A stretch of DNA of 5,508 nucleotides. Source: Gemmatimonadota bacterium (lineage in GTDB: Bacteria; Gemmatimonadota; Gemmatimonadetes; Longimicrobiales; Gaopeijiaceae). Below are positions 1 through 5,508 of the stretch, in pieces. Location of the stretch: assembly GCA_030618065.1 (NCBI GenBank), contig JAUXEE010000167.1:1-5508 (forward strand), read 5' to 3'. The number at the start of each line of letters is the position of its first letter. Position 1 is the stretch's first letter. The position numbers were made by a program, and so were the translations under genes. The notes beneath the pieces are model-generated. The model did no database searches and was not told the DNA's origin. It saw only the letters and a program-made list of their open reading frames with translations.

Positions 1-465
1 CTGAATCCCCGTCAGGCTCACACGGAGCCCCGCCCCGGAGGAGATGTTCACGATCCGGCCCCACGCGGCAGCTTTCATGGAGGGCACCACTGCCTGAGAA
101 AAGTTGAAGGCGCCGTTCAAGTTCACGTCGAAGATGACCTGCCAATCCTCCTCGGTTACCTCCTCCAGAGGTTTCCCGATCTGCCCGGCCACCCCCCCAG
201 CGTTGTTCACCAGAACGTCTACCTTCCCGGTCTCCTCCGAGGCTGCCGCCACGAGGGATCGCACCGCCTCCCGGTCCCGGACGTCCACCACCCGGGCCTC
301 GCACCGCCCCCGGCAAAGGACCCGTGTTTCCTCCAACCTCTCGGCATCCAGATCGCAGGTCCACACCCGGGCCCCCAGCTCGCTCAGAGCCCGGCACATC
401 TCCTGACCCAATCCGTGCCCCCCACCGGTGACCATGGCTGTGCGTCCCGAAAAATCGATGTTCAT
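1..465 (-). CDS. Short-chain dehydrogenase/reductase (SDR), 3' end cut by window edge
   Basis: NAD(P)-dependent oxidoreductase of the classical SDR family, probably cytosolic, interconverting an alcohol and a ketone on an unidentified substrate. The visible 155 residues hold the Rossmann half. The cofactor motif TGGGHGLG is at residues 13-20, an acidic residue (D38) ends the second beta strand, D61-V62 follows, NNAG is at 87-90, the catalytic-tetrad Asn is N115 in DVNLNGAF, and the NISSG serine block is at 140-144. The YxxxK motif would lie just past the window edge, so the gene is cut and not broken. D38 favours NAD(H) over NADP(H); this is a family rule, not a measurement. The start ATG (465-463) overlaps the TGA of the upstream dehydrogenase as ATGA, with GAGG 8 nt upstream, so translation is probably coupled. 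It is the third gene of a leftward operon. Family is certain; substrate is unknown. Confidence 0.93.
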   Translation of the reverse strand, partial: MNIDFSGRTAMVTGGGHGLGQEMCRALSELGARVWTCDLDAERLEETRVLCRGRCEARVVDVRDREAVRSLVAAASEETGKVDVLVNNAGGVAGQIGKPLEEVTEEDWQVIFDVNLNGAFNFSQAVVPSMKAAAWGRIVNISSGAGLRVSLTGIQ

Positions 466-1499
466 TGTGAAGCCCTCAGCTCCTCCAGGTTCTCCCAGCT
501 CTGGGAACGTTCCCCGGACTCGATTTGGTGGATTTGGCGAATCACGGCCCCGGTGAGAGGAGTCGGCACGCCCACCCTTCCCCCAATCCTGACGACCCAC
601 CCCAGTTGGGCATCTACTTCGGTAGGGCGTTTCCGCACGGCCAGGTCCCGCCATATCCCGCTGTGCGTTTTGGCCGACGACCTATTGAAGCTCACCAAAT
701 CGTCCAAGGACCCTTCGGCCAGATCCACCGGTCCTCCAGGACGGAAGGCCGCAGGGCTGAACCCGTCGAAGGCCTCCAGGGTAATGCCGTCGGCCAAAGC
801 GACGGCTACCGTCTCCTGAGCCAACGCTATGAGGAAGGCCCTGAACCGCTTCTCATCCAGGACGTCGGCGATGGAATTGTCGGTCAGGGCCGTGGCGAAG
901 AGAAGGGATGCGTACGCCAATTTCCCCCAGAGAAAGCCGAAGATGTTTTCGGTGAGGAGGGCGCGGGGTTCGAAAAGGCGGAGGAGACCATGGATTCCTC
1001 GGATCCGGTCCGTGACCGTTCCGCTCATCTCCCCCACTACCGTCGCACCCCGGTTGCCACGGTGGATCACACCGGGCTCCAGGTAATCAGCCCCGAAGTT
1101 GACGAAGGCCCCCACCGTCCTCGCTTCACCCACCACCTCGGCAATCTCGAGCTCGCAAAGGCCATTCTGAATGGAGACCACGGCCCCCCTCTCAGCCAGA
1201 TGGGGTTCCAGTTGAGTCAGGGCCTCCCCGGTGTGGTGAGACTTCACGCAGAGGAGAATCAGGGGATAGCGGCCATGGAGGCCCGAGGGTTGGGCGGCCC
1301 GGACCGGAATCGAAAAATCGGCGACAGGACCCATGATCCGAAGGCCCTTCTCGTTCATGGCCTGGACATGGTCCTGGGCTATGTCCACGAAGAGGGTTTC
1401 CACACCTCCCCGGACAAGGGCCGCACCGATGCTCCCACCCATGGCCCCAGCCCCCCACACCACCAAGGGAGTTTCCTGGCCTTGGCCATCCGGTCTCAC
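462..1499 (-). CDS. Ketopantoate reductase-like (ApbA/PanE family) NAD(P) dehydrogenase
   Basis: A 345-residue 2-hydroxyacid/ketoacid-type dehydrogenase with the ApbA/PanE fold: an N-terminal Rossmann domain (about 10-190) and a C-terminal helical domain (about 190-330). The nucleotide motif GAGAMG is at 16-21, an acidic D39 ends the second beta strand (suggesting NADH), CVKSHHT at 84-90 has the conserved Lys86, and SIQNGL at 109-114 has Asn112. WGKLA at 191-195 supplies the putative catalytic Lys193, and TEVD at 293-296 the putative acidic partner Glu294. In E. coli PanE, Asn180 and Asn184 contact ketopantoate; by alignment these become Ala197 and Phe201 here, so the substrate is probably different. 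The start is GTG at 1499-1497, overlapping the upstream TGA as GTGA, with GGAGG at 1511-1507 spaced 7 nt. The open frame continues upstream to 2000, but that part lies over the creatininase gene and has no homology-like content. Family is confident; pantothenate biosynthesis is unlikely. Confidence 0.9.
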   Translation of the reverse strand: MRPDGQGQETPLVVWGAGAMGGSIGAALVRGGVETLFVDIAQDHVQAMNEKGLRIMGPVADFSIPVRAAQPSGLHGRYPLILLCVKSHHTGEALTQLEPHLAERGAVVSIQNGLCELEIAEVVGEARTVGAFVNFGADYLEPGVIHRGNRGATVVGEMSGTVTDRIRGIHGLLRLFEPRALLTENIFGFLWGKLAYASLLFATALTDNSIADVLDEKRFRAFLIALAQETVAVALADGITLEAFDGFSPAAFRPGGPVDLAEGSLDDLVSFNRSSAKTHSGIWRDLAVRKRPTEVDAQLGWVVRIGGRVGVPTPLTGAVIRQIHQIESGERSQSWENLEELRASQ

Positions 1500-2197
1500 G
1501 CCCAACCCTCCGCCATGGCCTCCCGGGCCTCGGAGACGGCTACCCCCCAGATGGCCATCATCTCTTCGTCGGGCCTCTGGTAGACGCCTCCATAGTTGCC
1601 ATCCCCGACGGCCTCTTTGAAGGCCCCCGGATCCAACACCGATTTCATGGCCGTGTCGAAGAGAGCCTTCTGGTGCGTCGGGAGAGACACGCCATCCAGA
1701 CGAGTCCAGGGGAAGTTCTCCATCCAGGAGGCGTGGGAGCCCACCGGATCCGTTTTCTTGATCATCGCCAGGGTTTTCGGAGCGATCCACCAGTTGAAGG
1801 TCTTCACCTGGTGCCCGGGGTGGGCCGCCATCCACTCCGAAGCCATGGAGGCAGCCGGGGCATTCCCTCCGTGCCCGTTCACGAAAACGATCCTCCTGAA
1901 CCCGGAGCGGGAGAGGGAGTCCAGAAGGTCCCGTATGATGGAAACGTACGTCTCCACCCTGAGGGAGACCGTTCCGGGAAAGGCCGAGAAATAGGGGCAA
2001 ATCCCGTAGGGCATCACCGGAAAGACCGGTATCCCCAGGGGCTCCGCCGCCTCACCGGCAAGCTTCTCCGGAATCAGGGTGTCCACCATCAGGCTCAGAT
2101 AGGCATGCTGCTCGGTACTCCCGAGGGGAACGACAGCCCGGTCGTCGGTCCTCAGGTATTCCTCCACCTGCATCCAATTCATCTCTGCGATTCGCAA
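1496..2197 (-). CDS. Creatininase-family metal-dependent hydrolase
   Basis: A 233-residue cytosolic protein of the creatininase family (PF02633), whose members use a two-metal centre to hydrolyse cyclic amides, formamides or cyclic carbonyl compounds (creatininase, ArfB deformylase, MftE peptidase, 3-dehydro-scyllo-inosose hydrolase). The PLGSTEQH block gives likely metal ligands E29 and H31, followed by D39; FPGT is at 73-76; VNGHGGN at 106-112 supplies H109. The later H/E block reads SHASWMENF (154-162), with H155 and E160 kept but W158 in place of the first Glu of the common HAGExET form. It therefore belongs to a divergent branch (HAYLSL and HASWMEN signatures) whose substrate I cannot name. 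The start is TTG at 2197-2195, chosen because AGGGAGGA lies at 2210-2203 with a 6-nt gap from GGAGG; the next ATG (residue 6) has no ribosome-binding site. It is first in the leftward operon and overlaps the next gene by GTGA. Confidence 0.9.
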   Translation of the reverse strand: MRIAEMNWMQVEEYLRTDDRAVVPLGSTEQHAYLSLMVDTLIPEKLAGEAAEPLGIPVFPVMPYGICPYFSAFPGTVSLRVETYVSIIRDLLDSLSRSGFRRIVFVNGHGGNAPAASMASEWMAAHPGHQVKTFNWWIAPKTLAMIKKTDPVGSHASWMENFPWTRLDGVSLPTHQKALFDTAMKSVLDPGAFKEAVGDGNYGGVYQRPDEEMMAIWGVAVSEAREAMAEGWA

Positions 2198-2202
2198 CGG
2201 GG

Positions 2203-2210
2203 TCCTCCCT
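2203..2210 (-). promoter_or_regulatory. Ribosome-binding site of the creatininase-family gene
   Basis: The minus strand reads AGGGAGGA here, a near-perfect Shine-Dalgarno sequence. The GGAGG core lies 6 nt from a TTG codon at 2197-2195. It decides the non-ATG start, because the alternative ATG five codons downstream has no such site. Confidence 0.75.
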
Positions 2211-2285
2211 GGATACGGTCACTGTCGCACCCGGCCCGACCCAGGCCACCTCACCTACCCAAGCATGAGAAGCTAGGAGCCTGAT

Positions 2286-2304
2286 CGGAAAGGGGGGCTT
2301 TCCG
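2286..2304. repeat. Perfect 7-bp inverted repeat with G5 loop
   Basis: CGGAAAG (2286-2292) and CTTTCCG (2298-2304) are exact reverse complements around GGGGG. The dyad lies about 90 bp upstream of the first leftward gene. It could be an operator or a hairpin in the leftward mRNA leader. There is no T-run after it on either strand, so it is not a typical terminator. The function is not shown by the sequence. Confidence 0.5.
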
Positions 2305-2390
2305 TAAAGGTGCGATCCCCGGCCGCCCACCGCCACAGGAGGGCTAGACAGAAAGGCGCGACAGGAAGACGCGACGCGAAGGAAACCTTT

Positions 2391-2419
2391 TTGAGGCTGA
2401 ACACGTCTCACTCTACATA
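2391..2419 (+). promoter_or_regulatory. Possible promoter of the padR-permease operon
   Basis: TTGAGG (2391-2396) resembles a -35 box and TACATA (2414-2419) is a poor -10 box, with a 17-bp spacer. An alternative -10 is TATACC at 2418-2423, with 21 bp. Transcription would start near 2426, within the TCTAG cluster, which fits repression by a protein bound there. The match is weak and housekeeping promoters in this kind of host are poorly defined, so this is tentative. Confidence 0.33.
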
Positions 2420-2421
2420 TA

Positions 2422-2455
2422 CCTCTAGTTTTTCTAGATGTCGTTTTTCTAGAGG
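2422..2455. promoter_or_regulatory. TCTAG(A) half-site cluster, candidate PadR operator
   Basis: Three TCTAG half-sites start at 2424, 2433 and 2448. The first two form TCTAG-TTTTT-CTAGA, an exact inverted repeat with a 5-nt spacer. The outer arms CCTCTAG (2422-2428) and CTAGAGG (2449-2455) form a second, nested 7-bp inverted repeat. An 11-bp direct repeat, GTTTTTCTAGA, occurs at 2428-2438 and 2443-2453. ACAT (2415-2418) and ATGT (2438-2441), a pair typical of PadR operators, also flank the first dyad. The cluster ends 45 bp before the padR start, beside the likely promoter, as expected for an autoregulated repressor. Binding by this PadR is inferred. Confidence 0.55.
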
Positions 2456-2486
2456 AAGTTTTGCGACTGCCCCCGACCACTCGGAC

Positions 2487-2492
2487 AAAGGA
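2487..2492 (+). promoter_or_regulatory. Ribosome-binding site of padR
   Basis: AAAGGA lies 7 nt before the GTG at 2500. It supports that GTG over the upstream in-frame TTG at 2461, which has no good site and lies next to the operator cluster. Confidence 0.6.
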
Positions 2493-2499
2493 CAACGAC

Positions 2500-2832
2500 G
2501 TGGGCAAACAACAACCCGACATGATTCGAGGCACCCTGGATATGCTGGTCCTGAAGGTCCTCTCTCTGGAGCCCCTGCACGGATGGGGAATCTGTGAGAG
2601 GGTCAAGCTTATCTCCGAGGATGAGCTTCAGGTCAACCAGGGCTCTCTCTATCCAGCCCTGCACAAACTCACCCAGGAGGGGTGGATCAAATCCTACTGG
2701 GGCCTCACGGAGAACAACCGAAAGGCCCGCTACTACCGACTCACCCGGGCAGGCCTGAAACAGCTGAATGTCGAAGCGGCCCATTGGGACCGCTTGGCCA
2801 CTGCTGTCGCCAGGGTCATGGCCACCTCCTGA
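2500..2832 (+). CDS. PadR-family transcriptional regulator (acidobacterial ADOP-associated type)
   Basis: A 110-residue winged helix-turn-helix regulator of the short PadR class, expected to bind DNA as a dimer and repress its own operon until a ligand or signal releases it. The PadR core starts at DMIRGTLDMLVLK (7-19) and continues through LEPLHGWGI (23-31). The recognition-helix region QGSLYPALHKL is at 47-57, and the wing is at 71-85 (ENNRKARYYRLTRAG). Only one short helix follows, so the long C-terminal dimerisation domain of the larger PadR class is absent. The start is GTG at 2500, 7 nt after AAAGGA; family members commonly begin Met-Gly-Lys at this point. The stop is 10 bp before the permease ATG. 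The pairing with a duplicated permease matches the acidobacterial PadR subfamily (TIGR03433 as I recall it). The ligand is unknown. Confidence 0.95.
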   Translation: MGKQQPDMIRGTLDMLVLKVLSLEPLHGWGICERVKLISEDELQVNQGSLYPALHKLTQEGWIKSYWGLTENNRKARYYRLTRAGLKQLNVEAAHWDRLATAVARVMATS

Positions 2833-2842
2833 GGCCTCAGTG

Positions 2843-5479
2843 ATGCGCCTGATCTCTCAATGGTTCTTCCGCCTTCGAGCCACCCTTTTGCCGGACCGAA
2901 TGGAAAGCGCCATGAAGGAAGAGATGGCCTTCCACATGGAGATGGAGGCCATGAAGCTCATGGCCAAAGGCATGGGCCCAAAAGAGGCGCTTCGAAAAGC
3001 CCGGCGCGACTTCGGCGAGCCCGAGTATCACAAGGAAAAAGCCCGAGAATCCTGGGGAATCGGCATGATCCAGAATTTCAGAATCGACGTCCGGCACACC
3101 CTCCGGGCCCTTCGGCGAAATCCTGTCTTCGCCATCGTCTCCATCCTCACCCTGGGCCTGGGAATCGGCGCCAACAGCGCCATCTTCAGCGTCGTCAATG
3201 GGATACTCTTCCAGGATCTGCCCTTCCCGGAACCGGACCGCCTGGTGTCCCTCTGCGAAACCCGCCCCGACGAGGCCGGGACGTGCAGAACGGCATCCAC
3301 TCCGAACGTGGCGGACTGGGCCGAGGGGAGCAGCTCCTTCCAGGGAGTCGGTGTGTTCCGCTGGTGGGGGCATATCCTCGAAGCTCCGGAGGGGGCCGAG
3401 AGCGTGTCCAGCCTCATCGCCACTCCCGAGTTCTTCCGGGTCATGGGGTACCGACCGGCCATCGGCCGAATCTTCCGCTCCGAGGATCAGCTCGAAGGGA
3501 ACCGGAACAGGGTCGTCCTGGACCACGACTTCTGGGTGTCCCGATTCGGGTCCGACCCCGGAGTTCTGGGATCCACGGTCATTCTCTCAGGCGAGCCCTT
3601 CGAGGTCATCGGCGTCCTCCAGGAAGGGCAGAAGCCTCCCTTCGAAGGGCAGGGGGCTGACGTCTGGCTCCCTCTACACTTCGATCCCAGGGACAACGAG
3701 CGGAGAGAGTGGAGGGGCTTCTACGCGGTTGGACGCCTCAACCCTGATGCCAGCCTGGAGGTGGCCCGCCAGGAATTGGCAGTCATCCACCAGGGGCTGA
3801 TGGAAGAGTATCCTGAGGCCAACAGAGAATGGGGCCTCCAGTTGACCACCCTCCATGACCGGGTGGTGGGCAGAGTGAAGAACACCCTCTTCTTCTTCCT
3901 CGGTGCCGTCGGGCTGGTCCTCCTCATCACCTGCGCGAACATCGCCAACCTCATCCTGGCTCGTCTCTCCAGTCGAGAATCGGAGATGGGGATCCGGACG
4001 GCCCTGGGGGCTGGGACACCCCGCCTGATCGGCCAGTTGTTGACCGAAGGGCTGATTCTGGCCCTCCTGGGAAGCGGCTTGGGCCTCCTCATCGCCTGGT
4101 GGGGTACTCCCCTCTTCCTTTCTCTGGCCCCTGCCGGGATCCCGCGCCTGGGAGACGTAGGGATGAACGGACAGGTCCTGGCCTTCACCCTGGGGTTGGC
4201 GATCCTGGCCACCCTGCTTTTCGGCATCGCGCCCCTGGCCTGGGCTTCCCGGATCAGGCCCATGCAGGCCCTTCGAGGGAGTCGGCATGGGAAGGGAAGG
4301 CGGCCGATGGGAGGAGTGAACGGAATTCTGGTCGTTTCCGAGGTGGCCCTGGCTCTGGCTCTTCTTGTGGGAGCCGGGCTCCTGACCCGAAGCTTCACCG
4401 CCTTCTTTCGATGGGAGCCGGGGATCGACCGAGAACACCTCCTGGTCTTTTCGGCCTCAGTGGCAACCGGATCCTACCGGGAAAGCGACGCCGTCCTGAA
4501 CGTATACCGAGTCCTGGATGAGCAGTTGCTGGCCCTTCCCGGGGTCCGGTCGGTAGCCCGGACCTCCGCCGGCCCTCTTTTCGGTGGGTACGAGCCGGAC
4601 CAGATCTTCCCGGCGGAGGAGGCGGGAGCCGGAGGAAGGGGTTACCAGGCGAGATGGTACGACATCAGTCCGAGCTACTTCGAGACGCTGGGAGTTCCCA
4701 TTCTGCGAGGGAGAGCATTCACCCAGGAAGACGACATGGAATCCCCCCGTGTGGTCGTGGTGAACCAGACGCTGGCCAATCGCCTTTGGCCCGGGGAGGA
4801 TCCCCTGGGCCGCGAGATCTGGATCGAGTTGCACGACGAAGCACGGGAGGTGATCGGCGTGGTGGCCGACATCCCCCCCCTGGACCCGGACGCCGCCGTG
4901 GATCAGGAGATGTTCTGGCCTCAGGCCCAGTATACCCGACCCTTTTCCTATTTCGTGGTTCGAACGGAAGGGGACCCTGGCCCCCTCCAGCGCCAGGTCG
5001 TGGACCGAATCCACGCGGTCGATCCCGACATCCAGGTGGGAACGGTATGGGACTACGACACCCTCCTGGACCGGCGCCTCGTTCAACCCCGATTCAACAT
5101 GCTTCTCATCGCCATCTTTTCGGGAGTGGCCCTGGTTCTGGCCGGGGTGGGAATCTATGGGGTGGTGTCCCGGTCGGTGGCCGCCCGGACCCGGGAAATC
5201 GGCATCCGCATCGCCCTGGGCGCGAAGCGAGCCCGGGTGGTGAAGGAGGTGGTAAGCCAGTCGGTGGGGATCGCCGCCTTGGGGGTTTTCGTGGGCCTCG
5301 GCTTAGCCCTGATCCTTTCCCGCTTCATCAGGAGCCTTCTCCACGGGGTGGTCCCCACCGATCCGTTGACTTATGGCTCGGTGGCCCTGCTGCTCTTCGC
5401 GGTGGCCGTTCTGGCCAGCTTCGTCCCGGCCCTCACCGCCAGCCGGGTGGACCCCATGGAAAGCCTCCGGGAGGAGTAG
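2843..5479 (+). CDS. ADOP-type duplicated FtsX/MacB-like ABC permease, orphan of its ATPase
   Basis: An 878-residue inner-membrane protein. Residues about 10-72 form the cytoplasmic prefix domain typical of these permeases (FHMEMEAMKLMAKGM, KEALRKARRDFG). Hydrophobic segments lie at about 95-123, 348-375, 398-422, 443-468, 494-517, 752-778, 803-826 and 842-866. Two large periplasmic MacB_PCD-like domains (about 124-346 and 518-750) separate them. The halves are homologous: ATPEFFRVMG (193-202) pairs with ISPSYFETLG (608-617), and the FtsX coupling segments are ESEMGIRTALGA (379-390) and TREIGIRIALGA (783-794). Relatives such as MacB and LolCE move substrates or transmit force across the envelope with an ATPase; none is encoded here, so the transport role is unproven. 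ATG at 2843 has GAGG 8 nt upstream and the next-stage features begin at once; the frame extends upstream into padR, but that part is unlikely to be coding. Substrate is unknown. Confidence 0.95.
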   Translation: MRLISQWFFRLRATLLPDRMESAMKEEMAFHMEMEAMKLMAKGMGPKEALRKARRDFGEPEYHKEKARESWGIGMIQNFRIDVRHTLRALRRNPVFAIVSILTLGLGIGANSAIFSVVNGILFQDLPFPEPDRLVSLCETRPDEAGTCRTASTPNVADWAEGSSSFQGVGVFRWWGHILEAPEGAESVSSLIATPEFFRVMGYRPAIGRIFRSEDQLEGNRNRVVLDHDFWVSRFGSDPGVLGSTVILSGEPFEVIGVLQEGQKPPFEGQGADVWLPLHFDPRDNERREWRGFYAVGRLNPDASLEVARQELAVIHQGLMEEYPEANREWGLQLTTLHDRVVGRVKNTLFFFLGAVGLVLLITCANIANLILARLSSRESEMGIRTALGAGTPRLIGQLLTEGLILALLGSGLGLLIAWWGTPLFLSLAPAGIPRLGDVGMNGQVLAFTLGLAILATLLFGIAPLAWASRIRPMQALRGSRHGKGRRPMGGVNGILVVSEVALALALLVGAGLLTRSFTAFFRWEPGIDREHLLVFSASVATGSYRESDAVLNVYRVLDEQLLALPGVRSVARTSAGPLFGGYEPDQIFPAEEAGAGGRGYQARWYDISPSYFETLGVPILRGRAFTQEDDMESPRVVVVNQTLANRLWPGEDPLGREIWIELHDEAREVIGVVADIPPLDPDAAVDQEMFWPQAQYTRPFSYFVVRTEGDPGPLQRQVVDRIHAVDPDIQVGTVWDYDTLLDRRLVQPRFNMLLIAIFSGVALVLAGVGIYGVVSRSVAARTREIGIRIALGAKRARVVKEVVSQSVGIAALGVFVGLGLALILSRFIRSLLHGVVPTDPLTYGSVALLLFAVAVLASFVPALTASRVDPMESLREE

Positions 5480-5508
5480 GCAGCGGCCCTATTCCACCGT
5501 GGCCCAGC

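Larger units (their letters stand above)
2198..2499. other. Divergent intergenic region between the two operons
   Basis: About 300 bp with no supported gene, separating two divergent transcription units. It is more AT-rich toward the right. From left to right it holds the creatininase ribosome-binding site, an inverted repeat at 2286-2304, a purine-rich stretch at about 2341-2390, a possible rightward promoter at 2391-2419, a cluster of TCTAG(A) half-sites at 2424-2453, and the padR ribosome-binding site. Open frames crossing it have no recognisable content. Control of both operons from this region is an inference from layout. Confidence 0.85.

Noticed and set aside
462..1499. Naming the dehydrogenase panE
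   Set aside because: Two ketopantoate-contacting asparagines appear to be replaced, the cofactor signature suggests NAD, and no pantothenate genes are nearby.
525..1583. A 352-codon plus-strand open frame opposite the dehydrogenase gene
   Set aside because: It is antisense to a clear enzyme gene, has no recognisable domain, and long antisense frames are common in GC-rich DNA.
462..2000. A continuous 512-codon minus-strand frame suggesting a larger fused dehydrogenase
   Set aside because: The part from 1500 to 2000 lies over the creatininase-family gene in another frame and has no family-like content. The GTG at 1499 has a strong ribosome-binding site and a 4-bp overlap with the preceding stop.
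2379..2392. A possible terminator: AAGG-AAA-CCTT followed by T residues
   Set aside because: The stem is only 4 bp and no gene ends just upstream on the plus strand, so there is nothing for it to terminate.
2461..2499. A longer PadR with 13 extra N-terminal residues from a TTG at 2461
   Set aside because: There is no ribosome-binding site at a suitable distance, and the extra residues lie before the usual Met-Gly-Lys start of the family.
2052..2606. A minus-strand open frame spanning the intergenic region
   Set aside because: It overlaps the 5' ends of both flanking genes, is rich in Arg, Ser and Pro as in random GC-rich frames, and shows no motif.
2768..2842. An N-terminal extension of the permease overlapping padR by 65 bp
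   Set aside because: The 25 extra residues look like padR read out of frame. ATG at 2843 has a GAGG site and is followed directly by the expected prefix domain.
5489..5508. A possible convergent minus-strand gene ending in TAG at 5491-5489
   Set aside because: Only about five codons are visible before the window ends, too few to support a coding call.

Overview
The window is GC-rich, densely coding bacterial DNA from a chromosome. It carries two transcription units that point away from each other, separated by about 300 bp of more AT-rich intergenic DNA (2198-2499). The rightward unit is a short PadR regulator followed 10 bp later by a very large duplicated FtsX/MacB-type permease with no ATPase beside it. 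This matches the PadR plus 'acidobacterial duplicated orphan permease' (ADOP) pair, which is greatly expanded in Acidobacteriota and common in Gemmatimonadota and some related phyla. The host is therefore most likely from one of those groups. This is inferred from gene content only, with no rRNA or marker gene in view.

Leftward unit (minus strand, about 2197 down to 1): three enzyme genes packed head to tail with 4-bp stop/start overlaps. In transcription order they are a creatininase-family metal-dependent amidohydrolase (TTG start), a ketopantoate-reductase-like NAD(P) dehydrogenase (GTG start) and a short-chain dehydrogenase/reductase (ATG start, cut by the window edge after 155 residues). 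The packing implies one translationally coupled mRNA and a shared pathway. Two dehydrogenases plus a cyclic-amide/cyclic-carbonyl hydrolase suggest catabolism of a hydroxylated or cyclic carbonyl compound, but the substrate cannot be read from the sequence. The middle enzyme keeps the putative catalytic Lys and Glu of ketopantoate reductase and lacks two asparagines that contact ketopantoate, so it is probably not a pantothenate biosynthesis enzyme.

Intergenic region: it contains a cluster of TCTAG(A) half-sites at 2424-2453 forming overlapping inverted and direct repeats, next to a plausible rightward promoter. This is a strong candidate operator for the PadR protein. All five CTAG tetranucleotides in the whole window fall in this region (2273-2452) and none in the remaining 5.3 kb. 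Nearer the leftward operon there is a separate perfect 7-bp inverted repeat with a G5 loop (2286-2304).

Rightward unit (2500-5479): PadR (110 aa) and the permease (878 aa, about 8 predicted membrane segments, two homologous halves). The PadR probably senses a ligand or stress and represses the pair; the permease would need an ATPase encoded elsewhere, or act without one. The last 29 bases after the permease stop are too short to interpret.

Nothing here is clearly a new kind of system. The points most worth checking are the CTAG operator cluster and the unusual residues in the three-enzyme operon.
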